Assembly (NCBI GenBank): GCA_024710405.1 | Contig: JANJUV010000011.1 | Location: 62,001-126,000 of the forward strand | Source of the DNA: Bacteroidales bacterium | Lineage (GTDB): Bacteria > Bacteroidota > Bacteroidia > Bacteroidales > F082 | DNA length: 64,000 nucleotides | Direction: 5' to 3' | Shown here: one piece after another, positions 18,069 through 27,531 of the stretch | How the letters are laid out: the number at the start of each line of letters is the position of its first letter | Position numbering within the stretch: position 1 is the first letter of the stretch | Notes under the pieces: model-generated | What the model saw: the letters and a program-made list of their open reading frames with translations, nothing else | Told to the model about the DNA's origin: nothing | Database searches by the model: none | Program-made: the position numbers and the translations under genes

Positions 18069-19295
18069 TCAGGCAACTTTAAGTTTGGAAATGCCGGATT
18101 TATTAAACTTCGAATGTGCTTTCTCTAAAGTGATGTGAAGTTCACGAACTCCTTTTTTTGAGGGCAGTTCGAACATGTCATCTGTTAGTATGGCCTCAAG
18201 CATGGCTCTTAGTCCGCGGGCACCAAGCTTGAATTCGATGGATTTCTCAACTACAAAGTCAAGCACTGTCTCATCCAGAATTAATTTGATGCCGTCCATT
18301 TCAAATAACCTGACAAACTGCTTGACGAGTGCATTTTTCGGATCTGTAAGAATGCGTTTTAGTGTTTCTTTGGTCAGAGGATGCAGATAGGTGAGAATGG
18401 GTAAACGACCGACAATTTCGGGGATGAGGCCGAATTTTTTCAGGTCGGCGGGAGCAATATATTGCAGCAGGTTGTCCTTGTCGACAAGCTGTTTTGTGTC
18501 TGATCCATATCCTATAACATTGGTGCGTGTGCGTGCGGCAATAATACGTTCGATACCATCAAAGGCACCACCTGCAACGAAGAGGATGTTTTTTGTGTCG
18601 ACCTGAATCATTTTTTGTTCAGGATGTTTTCGTCCACCCTGAGGGGGTACATTAACTATTGTTCCTTCGAGCAGTTTCAAAAGAGCCTGCTGTACACCTT
18701 CGCCCGACACGTCGCGTGTGATGCTTGGATTATCGCTTTTTCTGGCAATCTTGTCAATCTCGTCAATAAAAACAATGCCTTTTTCAGCGGCCTTAACATC
18801 ATAGTCGGCGGCTTGAAGCAGTCTTGAAAGAATGCTTTCCACATCTTCACCAACATAACCGGCCTCAGTAAGTACAGTTGCATCCGCAATGGCGAAGGGT
18901 ACATGTAGCATCCGGGCGATGGTACGTGCCAGAAGGGTCTTGCCTGTTCCGGTTTCACCAACCAGAATGATATTTGATTTCTCAATTTCTACATCATCCT
19001 TGGTCTGTGGTTGTGTTATCCTTTTATAATGGTTGTACACGGCAACGGCAAGAACCCTCTTTGCCTCATCCTGACCAATAACATACTGATCAAGAAACTC
19101 TTTGATTTGCAAAGGTTTGAGTAGTTTAAAATCGGGAGCAATGTGCTTTGTCGTACGCTCTTGTTCCTCGCCGAGAATAATATAGGCCTGTTCGATGCAA
19201 CCATCACAGATGTGTGCATCAAGGCCTGACACCAGTAATTTGGTTTCTTGTTTAGGCCTTCCGCAAAAGGAACATACATCTTGTTTACGGGCCAT
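18069..19295 (-). CDS. clpX: ATP-dependent Clp protease ATP-binding subunit ClpX
   Basis: A 408-residue ClpX, the AAA+ unfoldase that feeds substrates into ClpP. The N-terminal zinc-binding domain has Cys8, Cys11, Cys30 and Cys33. Walker A GETGTGKT is at 113-120, the pore loop GYVG at 146-149 and Walker B IVFIDE at 174-179. The sensor and second-domain motifs follow ([24 protein letters not shown] near the end). The length is typical. It lies 9 bases after clpP in the order tig-clpP-clpX, the same order as in E. coli. Confidence 0.97.
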   Translation of the reverse strand: MARKQDVCSFCGRPKQETKLLVSGLDAHICDGCIEQAYIILGEEQERTTKHIAPDFKLLKPLQIKEFLDQYVIGQDEAKRVLAVAVYNHYKRITQPQTKDDVEIEKSNIILVGETGTGKTLLARTIARMLHVPFAIADATVLTEAGYVGEDVESILSRLLQAADYDVKAAEKGIVFIDEIDKIARKSDNPSITRDVSGEGVQQALLKLLEGTIVNVPPQGGRKHPEQKMIQVDTKNILFVAGGAFDGIERIIAARTRTNVIGYGSDTKQLVDKDNLLQYIAPADLKKFGLIPEIVGRLPILTYLHPLTKETLKRILTDPKNALVKQFVRLFEMDGIKLILDETVLDFVVEKSIEFKLGARGLRAMLEAILTDDMFELPSKKGVRELHITLEKAHSKFNKSGISKLKVA

Positions 19296-19304
19296 GGTAA
19301 CTTG

Positions 19305-19979
19305 CTATTTTGCCTGATTCTTGATGAGAACTTCGTCAATCATACCATATTCCTTGGCTTCTTCAGCTGTCATCCAGTAGTCGCGGTCCGAATCTTTCCA
19401 GATCCGTTTGTAGGGCTGTCCGCTATGATCGGCGATGATATCATAAAGTTCCTTTTTAAGTTTTTGAATCTCACGGGCAGTTATCTCAATGTCTGAGGCT
19501 TGTCCCTGAGCTCCGCCCATTGGTTGGTGAATCAGGATGCGAGAATGCTTCAAAGCAGTGCGTTTGCCTTTAGCTCCGGCACAGAGCAACACAGCACCCA
19601 TTGAAGCAGCAATACCAGTGCATATGGTTGAAACATCAGGACTTATATATTGCATTGTGTCATAGATGCCCAAACCTGCATAGACCGAACCACCGGGTGT
19701 GTTTAGATAAATCTGTATATCACGATTTGAATCAACCGATTCAAGGAATAGAAGTTGCGCCTGAATAATGTTGGCTACATAATCATCAATCGGAACACCC
19801 AGAAAAATAATCCTGTCCATCATGAGCCTCGAAAAAACATCCATGGTGGCAATGTTCAGCTGACGTTCCTCAATGATGGTAGGGGAGATGTAACCTCTGA
19901 ATTTTTTGGCGTAATCATCGAGACCACGGCTGCTGAAGCCAAGATGTTTGCCGGCATATTTTCGGAATTCGTTTTCCAT
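19305..19979 (-). CDS. clpP: ATP-dependent Clp protease proteolytic subunit ClpP
   Basis: A 224-residue serine protease that forms the ClpP barrel. The catalytic triad, numbered from ATG 19979, is Ser126 in GIAASMGAV, His151 in LIHQPMGG and Asp200 in DSDRDYWM. I chose this ATG ([10 protein letters not shown]) because it starts 4 bases after the tig stop; an in-frame ATG at 20000 would add seven residues and overlap tig. An N-terminal extension of about 30 residues before the conserved core may be processed, as in other ClpP. Downstream clpX is 9 bases away. One of the most secure assignments in the window. Confidence 0.97.
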   Translation of the reverse strand: MENEFRKYAGKHLGFSSRGLDDYAKKFRGYISPTIIEERQLNIATMDVFSRLMMDRIIFLGVPIDDYVANIIQAQLLFLESVDSNRDIQIYLNTPGGSVYAGLGIYDTMQYISPDVSTICTGIAASMGAVLLCAGAKGKRTALKHSRILIHQPMGGAQGQASDIEITAREIQKLKKELYDIIADHSGQPYKRIWKDSDRDYWMTAEEAKEYGMIDEVLIKNQAK

Positions 19980-19983
19980 GGAA

Positions 19984-21345
19984 TTATTGATTGTTTTCAT
20001 TTTTAATCATTTCAAAATACTCTTCTTTACTCATTTCTTTTTCAATCTTTTGGATATTGGTTTTGAAAAATGAGGAAAGTTTTTGCTCCGCAAGCTGATC
20101 GGCTATGCGTCTTTCTTCTTCTTTGTTCTTCAGAATCATGTCAACAATACCTTCCATCCTTTGGCCTGATTCCTCTGATTCTTCATTGAAACTGCTCAGT
20201 CCTCCGAAAAAATATGACTTAACAAAATTTCGGATATCTTTTGTGGTCACATTCAGTTCATTGTGTGCCGCTGATAATTTACTTTCTATTAATTGCCACC
20301 GGAAGGTGCGTGCATAAGATTCATATTGCGCGGCTACCTGATCTTCGGTCATTTTGCCTTCGCTGTTGTCCACAATCCATTTCATCAGAAAATCATCAGG
20401 CAACGATATCCTGTGTCCTTCAACCAGTGCTTCAACAGATTTATTCAAGAAATAACGATCCGTTTCGCGCTCAAACTGTTTTTCGATATCCTCGGTGAGC
20501 AATTCATAGAATCTGGTTTCGTCGATATCCTCGATTCCAGGAAATACAACGGCAAAAAACTCATGATTCATTTCTGCAGGTTCATGCAGGTGTATTTCGG
20601 TAACAGTCAAGTAAAGTGTGTCAGTCAACGTTTGATCCCCGTCCTCAACAGACAAAAGTTGTTTTGCCTTACTGTTATCGCTAAAAGCATCAGCAGCAAC
20701 AAACTCCATATTAAATCCATTTCCCTGATGGAGTAATTGTTTTTGGTAAGTTTCGGTCAGGTCGTCATACTTTACTTCGATTTCCTTTGTGTCTTTATTT
20801 TCATCATCGGATTCTTCAGATTTGAGCTGAAGTTTGCATGAAATACTGACACCTTTTTCAATTTTTTCGGGATGGGAGTGAATACCGTGCCTGTTTCTAA
20901 GGTCTTCAGCAGCTTTTTCAATGGTTTCTTTATCGGCTTTGATACGCGGATATTCAAGTGTGCCGGCCTTTGTCAGATCAAGTTCAAACTCGGGGGCAAG
21001 TCCTATGTCGAAATGAAAATGATAATCTGTGTTTTGATCAAAATCTACCGTTCCTGTTTTTTCGATGTTGGCCAGCGGATGACCCAGTATGGTGAGCTTA
21101 TTGTCTGTGATATAGCTGTTTAAGGCATCCGAAACAAGTTTATTTACTTTATCTGCTAGTACGGCTTTTCCGTACATCTTCTTTACAAGTCCAAGTGGGA
21201 CTTTGCCTGGCCTGAATCCGGGCATGCTGGCTTTTTTCTGGTATTCACGCAATTCGCCTGCTACCTGATCTTCATAATCTTTCTGCTCCAATGTAATGTG
21301 TAGGCTTGCAGTGAGTTCGGACGTCTGTTCTTTTACAATGTTCAT
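19984..21345 (-). CDS. tig: Trigger factor
   Basis: A 453-residue ribosome-bound chaperone that shields nascent chains. The N-terminal ribosome-binding signature is visible in [19 protein letters not shown] (about 38-57), followed by a middle region for the FKBP-like domain and a long helical, acidic C-terminal arm. The middle domain is divergent, as is common in Bacteroidota, and the usual peptidyl-prolyl isomerase active-site pattern is hard to see. It is the first gene of the tig-clpP-clpX set, with only 4 bases to clpP. The tRNA-Leu gene lies about 105 bases upstream on the same strand. Confidence 0.93.
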   Translation of the reverse strand: MNIVKEQTSELTASLHITLEQKDYEDQVAGELREYQKKASMPGFRPGKVPLGLVKKMYGKAVLADKVNKLVSDALNSYITDNKLTILGHPLANIEKTGTVDFDQNTDYHFHFDIGLAPEFELDLTKAGTLEYPRIKADKETIEKAAEDLRNRHGIHSHPEKIEKGVSISCKLQLKSEESDDENKDTKEIEVKYDDLTETYQKQLLHQGNGFNMEFVAADAFSDNSKAKQLLSVEDGDQTLTDTLYLTVTEIHLHEPAEMNHEFFAVVFPGIEDIDETRFYELLTEDIEKQFERETDRYFLNKSVEALVEGHRISLPDDFLMKWIVDNSEGKMTEDQVAAQYESYARTFRWQLIESKLSAAHNELNVTTKDIRNFVKSYFFGGLSSFNEESEESGQRMEGIVDMILKNKEEERRIADQLAEQKLSSFFKTNIQKIEKEMSKEEYFEMIKNENNQ

Positions 21346-21450
21346 ACTTTTCGATTAACTAAGCAGTAAATTTAATGGATAATGGGCATAGAAATTAACC
21401 CTGATTTTTTATTACCTGATCAAAAATCAATCAACATAATTATTAAGTAG

Positions 21451-21532
21451 TGCGGATGAAGGGACTCGAACCCCCACGCCTCTCGGCACCAGATCCTAAG
21501 TCTGGCGCGGCTACCAATTACGCCACATCCGC
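21451..21532 (-). tRNA. tRNA-Leu (anticodon UAG)
   Basis: On the minus strand the 82-base gene starts GCGGATG and ends CATCCGC plus discriminator A, a perfect 7-base-pair acceptor stem. The D arm has GTAATTGGTAGCC, the anticodon stem-loop is CCAGA-CTTAGGA-TCTGG with anticodon TAG, a long variable arm (TGCCGAGAGGCGT) follows as expected for Leu, and the T arm reads GGGGGTTCGAGTCCC. It reads codon CUA and probably other CUN codons. The 3' CCA is not encoded. Confidence 0.97.
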
Positions 21533-21569
21533 GTGCTATAACCTGTATATGCAACTCCAAATAAGGGCG

Positions 21570-21577
21570 CAAATATA
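21570..21577 (-). promoter_or_regulatory. Putative -7 promoter element of tRNA-Leu
   Basis: TATATTTG on the minus strand, exact TAnnTTTG match, ending 37 bases before the mature tRNA 5' end and followed by a GCGCCC start region. Confidence 0.5.
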
Positions 21578-21658
21578 CGAATTATTTCATCAACCGACTT
21601 TTATACTGATGAGTCTTATTAGCTTTATTTTGTTGAAAATTCTATTCGTCTATTTCTG

Positions 21659-21689
21659 TTTGGAGATAGCGAATAATACTCTAAATTTG
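21659..21689 (+). promoter_or_regulatory. Promoter of the DUF5723 gene with both boxes
   Basis: TTTG (21659-21662), a 19-base spacer, then TAAATTTG (21682-21689): a perfect match to the Bacteroidota -33/-7 consensus. Transcription would begin near 21696, about 27 bases before the TTG chosen as start. Confidence 0.7.
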
Positions 21690-21722
21690 TTGGCTGATGG
21701 ATAAGTTTTTTAAGGCGGGTAT

Positions 21723-23261
21723 TTGCTGACAAACACAGGCATATCGAAATTAAGGTTTTTCAAACCTATTAACCGGCTGATCATATTGTTAGCCTTGGTT
21801 CAGTCTGTCAATGCACAGGAGATGCCAGGATTGCTGAACAGCAACTATGCCGGTGTGTCATCAGTCCTGATTAATCCAGCAAATATGGTGTTATCGAAAA
21901 GTTATTTCGATATGCATTTACTTACTTTGCAATCATTTACCCAGAACAATCTCATCTATATTCCCGGTGAGGATTACAGAATTACAAATTTTATAGATCC
22001 TGAAAATGATCTGCCTAAGTATCCGCCTGACAACAACAACTTTCTCTACTACCGGAATTCATTGGATAAATTTGCCTTCAATCAGCAAAGGTTTACAGGC
22101 CCATCTGCCATGATGATGTATGGTGACCATGCTGTAGCTTTACATACCGCTGTACGAACCCATGTATCGGCCACCAATGTTCCTTACGAAATTGGTGTTT
22201 TCAGTATTGAGGGCTTGAAGTATGATCCGCTGCATAATATTAACTTCTGGAGTAAAAATGAACGCATTTCGGCGATGGCATGGGGCGAAATTGGTTTGAG
22301 TTATGCATGGGCATTTAAAAAAGAGTTTCGTGATAAATGGTCTGCCGGCATCACTGTGAAAAGACTTTTGGGACATAGTGCCGGATTTATGAAAGTTGAT
22401 GAAATTGATTATATGGTGCTCAATGACAGCACGATACATATAAGGTCATTGACTGCTGATGCCGGCTTTTCTGTTCCGGTTGATTACGATTCAAATGAAT
22501 TTCCTGATGATGGCCCATTATTTAAAGGAGGTGGTTTTGGAGTTGATATGGGATTGACCTTTACCAGAATGAAACAAGGTTTTCAAAGATACAACCCGGA
22601 TCAATTATGCGAATTTCCCTACAGTGATTATGAATTCAGGTTAGGCATAAGCATTCTTGATTTTGGTGCAGCAAAGTTCGGTACTCATTCCAAATTGCAT
22701 CGGTTTGAAGACGTTGGTTTGTTGTGGACAAACTATGATTCAGTCAATTACTCCAACCTAAACCAAATGGCAGCGGAATTCAGCCAGCTTTTTACAGGCG
22801 ACCCGGCTGCGTCGCTTCAGGCCGAAAGTTTTACACTCGGACTTCCCACTGCAATTAGTGTGCAATTCGACTATCACTACCGAAGGAATATTTATCTCAA
22901 TGCCACCTGGGTGCAGGCAGTTCCGGTTTGGAAGTATTCACTGATCAGACCATCCCAGATAGCATTTACCCCCCGATATGAAACGGATTGGTTTGAATTT
23001 AGTTTGCCTTTGAGCCTTTTTCAATACCGTATTCCCCGCATAGGTGCATCAGTCAGGTTCGGATATTTGACAGTTGGGACCGAAAGACTTGGAACCTGGC
23101 TTGGCATGGCCGACCTCACCGGAATCGATATTTATGCTTCGTTCAAGTTTAACCTTCGAAAAGGAAAATGCCTCAAGAAACGGACAACCGATTACTGCGA
23201 AAACGAAGAATATGGCTTCACCAAAAAACAGCTGCGCTTGTTTAAGAAAAGAGTGAGATAA
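21723..23261 (+). CDS. DUF5723 family outer-membrane-type protein, non-ATG start
   Basis: A 512-residue exported protein. The signal peptide (RLIILLALVQSVNAQ) is close to the N-terminus. The mature protein has LLNSNYAGVSSVLINPANM, the PorP/FadL-like start seen in DUF5723 and other Bacteroidota barrel proteins, then many beta-strand-like stretches, consistent with an outer-membrane barrel. The start is unusual: the frame is closed by TAA at 21711 and has no ATG or GTG before the signal peptide, so the likely start is TTG 21723, with a purine-rich AAGGCGGG 4 bases upstream. A frame error is the alternative. The gene ends 7 bases from the convergent dapD stop. Function is unknown. Confidence 0.82.
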   Translation: MLTNTGISKLRFFKPINRLIILLALVQSVNAQEMPGLLNSNYAGVSSVLINPANMVLSKSYFDMHLLTLQSFTQNNLIYIPGEDYRITNFIDPENDLPKYPPDNNNFLYYRNSLDKFAFNQQRFTGPSAMMMYGDHAVALHTAVRTHVSATNVPYEIGVFSIEGLKYDPLHNINFWSKNERISAMAWGEIGLSYAWAFKKEFRDKWSAGITVKRLLGHSAGFMKVDEIDYMVLNDSTIHIRSLTADAGFSVPVDYDSNEFPDDGPLFKGGGFGVDMGLTFTRMKQGFQRYNPDQLCEFPYSDYEFRLGISILDFGAAKFGTHSKLHRFEDVGLLWTNYDSVNYSNLNQMAAEFSQLFTGDPAASLQAESFTLGLPTAISVQFDYHYRRNIYLNATWVQAVPVWKYSLIRPSQIAFTPRYETDWFEFSLPLSLFQYRIPRIGASVRFGYLTVGTERLGTWLGMADLTGIDIYASFKFNLRKGKCLKKRTTDYCENEEYGFTKKQLRLFKKRVR

Positions 23262-23268
23262 AGTTGTT

Positions 23269-24084
23269 TCAGGCCTGCAATTCGTAATCCCTTAAAGCTT
23301 CATTCAGCGATGTTTTCAAATCGGTCGACTCTTTTCGTTTTCCAATGATCAGCGCACAAGGAACCTGATAATCGCCTGCAGGAAATGATTTTGTTACCGT
23401 ACCTGGTATAACGACAGATCTTTCAGGAACAAAGCCACGGTATTCTGCAGGTTTTGCTAGGCTTACATCAATGATTCGTGTTGATTGAGTAAGCACTACA
23501 TTCGCACCTAAAACTGCTTCGCGGCCAACCCGTACACCCTCAACAATGATGCACCTTGAACCTATAAAACATCCATCCTCAATGATTACAGGTGAAGCCT
23601 GAACAGGTTCGAGCACGCCACCTATGCCCACGCCGCCACTTATATGAACATTATTGCCAATTTGTGCGCATGAACCAACAGTAGCCCATGTGTCGATCAT
23701 GGTTCCGCTGCCTACCCATGCGCCAATGTTTACATATGAAGGCATCATGATCACTCCCGGAGAAAGGTAAGATCCGTATCGGGCAACAGCCTGAGGAACA
23801 ACTCTTATTCCCAGTTCTTTATATCCTCTTTTGAGTGGAATCTTATCATGAAATTCAAAAATACCTGCTTCCATTACACTCATGTCACGCAATGGAAAAT
23901 ACAGTACGACCGCCTTCTTCACCCACTCGTTTACCTGCCAAACATTGTTTACAGGTTCGGCAACCCTCAGATTGCCACGGTCGATCTGTTCGATTACCTG
24001 AAGTACAGCTTCCCGAATCTCCGGAGTCTTGAGCAAAAGTCGGTTATCCCATGCTGCATTTATCTTATCCTGAAGAATGTTCAT
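23269..24084 (-). CDS. dapD: 2,3,4,5-tetrahydropyridine-2,6-dicarboxylate N-succinyltransferase
   Basis: A 271-residue DapD of the lysine/diaminopimelate pathway, which succinylates tetrahydrodipicolinate. The N-terminal helical domain is followed by a left-handed beta-helix with hexapeptide repeats: GVIMMPSYVNIGAWVGSGT, IDTWATVGSCAQIG, NVHISGGVGIGGVLEP and CFIGSRCIIVEGVRVG. The GGVGIGGVLEP segment is characteristic of DapD. Length matches the family (270-275). Other lysine genes are not nearby. It is divergent from ruvX, with about 110 bases between. Confidence 0.96.
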   Translation of the reverse strand: MNILQDKINAAWDNRLLLKTPEIREAVLQVIEQIDRGNLRVAEPVNNVWQVNEWVKKAVVLYFPLRDMSVMEAGIFEFHDKIPLKRGYKELGIRVVPQAVARYGSYLSPGVIMMPSYVNIGAWVGSGTMIDTWATVGSCAQIGNNVHISGGVGIGGVLEPVQASPVIIEDGCFIGSRCIIVEGVRVGREAVLGANVVLTQSTRIIDVSLAKPAEYRGFVPERSVVIPGTVTKSFPAGDYQVPCALIIGKRKESTDLKTSLNEALRDYELQA

Positions 24085-24161
24085 GCGAAATGTTTTGATA
24101 AAAGTACAAAACCAAATGGGATCGCAACCAATAAAACCAGCCGATTTCCTGAAATTCTTTC

Positions 24162-24169
24162 TATTTTTG
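24162..24169 (+). promoter_or_regulatory. Putative -7 promoter element of ruvX-def
   Basis: TATTTTTG followed by C, 28 bases before the ruvX ATG. Exact TAnnTTTG match; no clear -33 box. Confidence 0.45.
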
Positions 24170-24197
24170 CAGGGTTTTTACTCAATAACAAAAAGTT

Positions 24198-24626
24198 ATG
24201 GGCCGGATAGTGGCAATTGATTATGGACAGAAAAGAAGCGGCCTGGCTGTGACTGATCCATTGCGACTGTTTGCCACCGGGCTCGAAACGGTCACAAGCC
24301 ATACATTGATCGATTTTCTGAAAAAATACCTCAGTCAGGAAACCGTTGACTGTATTGTTGTTGGTGAGCCGCGCGATATGCGAAACCGTGCCTCTGATGC
24401 CAGCCGTTTTACCGAACCTTTTGTGCGTACCTTGCGAAATGCTTTTCCTGAAATACAAGTGGAACGTTACGATGAACGATTCACATCAAAAATGGCGTTC
24501 CAAAGTATGATTGATGCCGGCCTGAACAAAAAAAAGAGGAAGGATAAAGCACTCGTGGATACTATAAGTGCTACGATCATGTTGCAATCCTACCTTGAAT
24601 ACATCAATAACAAAAAGAACAACTGA
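24198..24626 (+). CDS. ruvX: RuvX/YqgF-type putative Holliday junction resolvase
   Basis: A 142-residue RNase H-fold protein. The first strand has the family motif IDYGQKRSGLAVTDP with the catalytic Asp at residue 8; VVGEPRDM carries the second acidic residue (Glu), and the C-terminal DERFTSKMAFQ with later KDKALVDTISATIML contains the last conserved Asp. Family members process ribosomal RNA or DNA junctions. Length is typical (135-150). It shares one base with the def start (TGATG), indicating translational coupling. Proposed in the literature as a 16S rRNA maturation factor; which role applies here is not visible. Confidence 0.93.
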   Translation: MGRIVAIDYGQKRSGLAVTDPLRLFATGLETVTSHTLIDFLKKYLSQETVDCIVVGEPRDMRNRASDASRFTEPFVRTLRNAFPEIQVERYDERFTSKMAFQSMIDAGLNKKKRKDKALVDTISATIMLQSYLEYINNKKNN

Positions 24627-25198
24627 TGATTTTGCCAATTGTTGCCTATGGCCATCCCACACTTAGAATGGTGGCCGAAGACATCGACAGGGATTACCCC
24701 AATCTGAATGAACTGATCAGTGATATGTGGGAAACCATGTACGCTGCCAATGGAATTGGACTTGCCGCTCCTCAGGTAAACAAGTCAATTCGCCTTTTCG
24801 TGATAGATGCATCAGTTTATGTCGAAGAGCATCCCGAAACAAAGGATTTTAAAAAAGTGTTTATCAACGCGCACATTGAAGAGGAGACAGGGGAGGAAGT
24901 GGCAATGAGCGAGGGATGTCTCAGCCTTCCGGGGCTAAGCGAAGACATTTCCCGGAAACCAAAGCTGCTGATCCGCTACCTCGATGAACATTTTGCAGAG
25001 CATCGGGAAGTTTATGATGGTTTTCTGGCCAGGGTGATACAACATGAGTATGACCATATCGAAGGAGTACTGTATGTGGACAGAATCAGTAGTTTCAGAC
25101 GGATGCTGCTCAAGGGAAAACTTAGGGATATTTCCAATGGCGACATTGATGTGGATTACAGAATGATTTTTCCGAACATAAGAAGAAAGGTTAGATAA
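24626..25198 (+). CDS. def: Peptide deformylase
   Basis: A 190-residue metalloenzyme that removes the formyl group from the N-terminal methionine of new proteins. All three motifs are present: GIGLAAPQV (about 45-53), EGCLSLPG with the metal-binding Cys, and QHEYDHIEG with both metal-binding His and the catalytic Glu. Length is typical for Bacteroidota type deformylases. Its start overlaps the ruvX stop and the next lipoprotein gene begins one base after its stop, so the three form an operon. Confidence 0.97.
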   Translation: MILPIVAYGHPTLRMVAEDIDRDYPNLNELISDMWETMYAANGIGLAAPQVNKSIRLFVIDASVYVEEHPETKDFKKVFINAHIEEETGEEVAMSEGCLSLPGLSEDISRKPKLLIRYLDEHFAEHREVYDGFLARVIQHEYDHIEGVLYVDRISSFRRMLLKGKLRDISNGDIDVDYRMIFPNIRRKVR

Positions 25199-25199
25199 A

Positions 25200-25739
25200 A
25201 TGAAATTACTGAAATACAACATGTTTGCTTTTCCTTTGATGGCTGTTTTGCTCATGCTGTTGTTGTTTTCGTGTCGGCAGCCTGTAGCGGTTGAAACTGT
25301 GGAGCAACAGATCGCAAGGCTCGAGAATGAGCTCTTTGATCAGGACGGTGTGATCATTGCAGAAAACGCTGATGCTTTGATCAGCTTATATGAACAATGG
25401 GCCGACTCGTTACCACAACACCCCAGATCTCCCGAATACCTGTTCATTGCCTCCGACCTGTCGATTAATTCGATTAACGTAAACCGCACCATGCGTTTGC
25501 TCGATAAAGTTATTTCCGGATATAGCGATTATGCCAACAGAGGCTTGTGCATGTTTCTAAAGGGGTTTGTTTATGAAGAACAACTTAACGACACTGCCTC
25601 TGCACGCGTGCAATATGAAGCTTTTCTTAAGGAGTATCCTGAACACGAATTTGCTGATGATGCACACTTGGCCATCCGCAACCTTGGAAAATCAGTCGAA
25701 GACCTTATCAGGGAGTTTGAGTCGGCTAATGAACAATAA
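25200..25739 (+). CDS. TPR-like lipoprotein
   Basis: A 179-residue protein with a lipoprotein signal (MKLLKYNMFAFPLMAVLL, lipobox LFSC). The mature part is helical and shows tetratricopeptide-like spacing: LISLYEQWADSLPQHPRSPE, then NRTMRLLDKVISGYSDYANR and ASARVQYEAFLKEYPEHEFAD, the latter pattern (YxxFLxxYPxHxxADDA) being typical of TPR repeats in outer-membrane assembly lipoproteins such as BamD. It is only one base after def. It could be an envelope assembly or scaffolding factor, but no specific role is assigned. Confidence 0.85.
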   Translation: MKLLKYNMFAFPLMAVLLMLLLFSCRQPVAVETVEQQIARLENELFDQDGVIIAENADALISLYEQWADSLPQHPRSPEYLFIASDLSINSINVNRTMRLLDKVISGYSDYANRGLCMFLKGFVYEEQLNDTASARVQYEAFLKEYPEHEFADDAHLAIRNLGKSVEDLIREFESANEQ

Positions 25740-25821
25740 GATTAGTCAGCTTTTGGCTTAATCCTGTTTTGTGGTTTATATGATTGTTGGATTTATTTTA
25801 TAGATATTCAGTATATTGTAT

Positions 25822-26799
25822 TCAGCTTACATTAATAACCACCTGACCCATTTTTACTCCCGATTCGAAATATTCGTGTGCGATTGCGGTTTCTTCGAGC
25901 GGAAAGGATTTGTCTATAAAAAGCTGAAGTTGTCCTTTTGAAACCAGGTCTGCCAAAAAGTGTAGTTCGGCTTTACGTTCCTGTGGCGAACCGAAGATTA
26001 CTTTCTTGTTTCCGGCAACTGAGGTCAGCATCATTTGCAGCATTTCTTTGGGGCCACCGGCAACGGAGCAGTATCTTCCCCCGGGATTCAGCAGCTTCCG
26101 CATATCGCAAAAAGAGTTATGTCCGACAACTGTGTCGACAATGATATCGTATTTTTTAAGCTGGCTCTGATAATCCGGATCTTTATAATCAAGGACGGTT
26201 TCAGCTCCGGTCGACCTTACAATTGATCCTTTTTCAGCAGAACAAATGCCTGTTACACAGGCACCAAAGTAACGGGCGAGTTGCACGGTAATCAAACCGA
26301 CACCACCTGATGCTCCTCTGACAAGAACACTTTCACCGGGTTTAATTTTAGCTTTTTGCAAAAAATACAGTGCAGTCAGGCCTCCGAATGAGAGTGATGC
26401 AGCAGTTTCATACGAAAGCGTGACAGGTTTGTGGATCAATGCGCTGCTTTCAGGTCTGCACACGTATTCTGCATATGCCCCCAAATAAGCAGAGCCAATG
26501 CCGAACACCTCATCCCCCGGCTTAAAAAGACTCACGGAAGCTCCTGTTTCCACCACAACACCCGAAAGTTCGGTGCCCAGAATCTGTTTTCCTGGCTTCC
26601 TGAACCCAAACATCAGCCTCGGAATTATCCCGAATCCTGGAGGAATGTAAGTAAAACCTCTTATGTTGCAATCACCAGTTGTAACTGTAGCCGCTTTTAC
26701 CCTGATGAGCACTTCCCGCGGACCGGGGATTGGTTTAGGCATTTCTTTTAATTTCAATACTTCGGGAGGGCCATATGAATCATATACTATTGCCTTCAT
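25822..26799 (-). CDS. Zinc-type alcohol dehydrogenase/quinone oxidoreductase-like protein (MDR)
   Basis: A 325-residue medium-chain dehydrogenase. N-terminal GroES-like half, with GTELSGVVVETGASV and FKPGDEVFG, and a Rossmann half with the nucleotide loop VRGASGGVGLITVQLARYFG (about 160-178). The Cys ligands of catalytic zinc enzymes are missing, so it is more like the zinc-free quinone oxidoreductase or enoyl reductase branch, which uses NADPH. Residue CSAEKGSIVRSTGAE after the loop fits a phosphate-binding NADP site. It follows, 2 bases after the stop, the XRE-type regulator gene and may be controlled by it. Substrate unknown. Confidence 0.9.
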   Translation of the reverse strand: MKAIVYDSYGPPEVLKLKEMPKPIPGPREVLIRVKAATVTTGDCNIRGFTYIPPGFGIIPRLMFGFRKPGKQILGTELSGVVVETGASVSLFKPGDEVFGIGSAYLGAYAEYVCRPESSALIHKPVTLSYETAASLSFGGLTALYFLQKAKIKPGESVLVRGASGGVGLITVQLARYFGACVTGICSAEKGSIVRSTGAETVLDYKDPDYQSQLKKYDIIVDTVVGHNSFCDMRKLLNPGGRYCSVAGGPKEMLQMMLTSVAGNKKVIFGSPQERKAELHFLADLVSKGQLQLFIDKSFPLEETAIAHEYFESGVKMGQVVINVS

Positions 26800-26801
26800 C
26801 T

Positions 26802-27071
26802 TTATATAGGTTTGGTTTTGTCTTTGCTTTTCTTCAGTTTGATCAATACAGGATCTTCATCAGCCTTGTAAGCGAATACTTCTTCCAGTGTTTTCCCGAA
26901 AACATAAGCAATCCTGAAGGATAACTCCAGTGTTGGAAAGTATTTTCCGTTTTCAATTGCAACTATCGTTTGCCTTGTTACACCCGTTTTGTCGGCCAGC
27001 TCCTGCTGCGTCATTTCGCCGGCAAAAAATCTTTGGGTTCTGATTTTGTTGCTGATAAACTCACTTTTCAT
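26802..27071 (-). CDS. XRE-family transcriptional regulator
   Basis: An 89-residue helix-turn-helix protein. The start at 27071 (MKSEFISNKI) is preferred over the longer frame from 27128 because AAAGGAG lies just upstream. The HTH is MTQQELADKTGVTRQTIVAIE, split across residues about 19-39, and is followed by NGKYFPTLELSFRIAYVFGK, a typical Cro/C1 layout for the short Bacteroidota/Firmicutes YgzD-like class. Its start is one base from the stop of the membrane protein gene, and its stop is 2 bases from the dehydrogenase start region, so the three make an operon. Such short regulators usually repress their own membrane-protein partner; here this is an inference. Confidence 0.92.
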   Translation of the reverse strand: MKSEFISNKIRTQRFFAGEMTQQELADKTGVTRQTIVAIENGKYFPTLELSFRIAYVFGKTLEEVFAYKADEDPVLIKLKKSKDKTKPI

Positions 27072-27072
27072 C

Positions 27073-27531
27073 CTAAACTCCTTTCCTGTAGTAAATGAAC
27101 TTGGCAATGTCTGAAACGATTCCTGCAAGAAACCCCGAGATGATCAGTGCTAAAAACATCACGAAAGGCTTCATTCCCAGCGCCTGAGAACCCATGGCCA
27201 TAAAGAATCCCGATATAAATACCCAATGCGAAATACGTATCGATTTAAGTTCGATGAGTTTGTCGCGCTCATCAGTAATTTCCGGTATTTTTTCGCTGCT
27301 GATTATTCTGACCACTATATGAAAGATAATAAGGAATACGACCTGTACAACAATGGTAATAGGAATAAGCATCAGAAATGCTTTACCGAGAAACTGAAGG
27401 TCGTTCAGCATTTGGTCGGTGAATGCTGCATACTTGCTGTGCAGGTAATAGGAGTAAGCGACAAGAATGATCAGGGTATTGAACAGTGATACCAAAATTT
27501 GTTTCTCTTGAAACGTAAGAGGTTCTTTCAT
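27073..27531 (-). CDS. Four-helix membrane protein paired with the XRE regulator
   Basis: A 152-residue integral membrane protein with four hydrophobic segments (about 13-31, 45-72, 100-118 and 124-142). The second loop contains EITDERDKLIELKSIR, a motif seen in DUF2178-type membrane proteins that are encoded next to small XRE regulators in many bacteria. The gene is one base upstream of the regulator, on the same strand. A region of very AT-rich DNA (27540-27660) precedes it and probably contains its promoter. Function not known; the pairing suggests a membrane sensor or target of the regulator. Confidence 0.85.
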   Translation of the reverse strand: MKEPLTFQEKQILVSLFNTLIILVAYSYYLHSKYAAFTDQMLNDLQFLGKAFLMLIPITIVVQVVFLIIFHIVVRIISSEKIPEITDERDKLIELKSIRISHWVFISGFFMAMGSQALGMKPFVMFLALIISGFLAGIVSDIAKFIYYRKGV

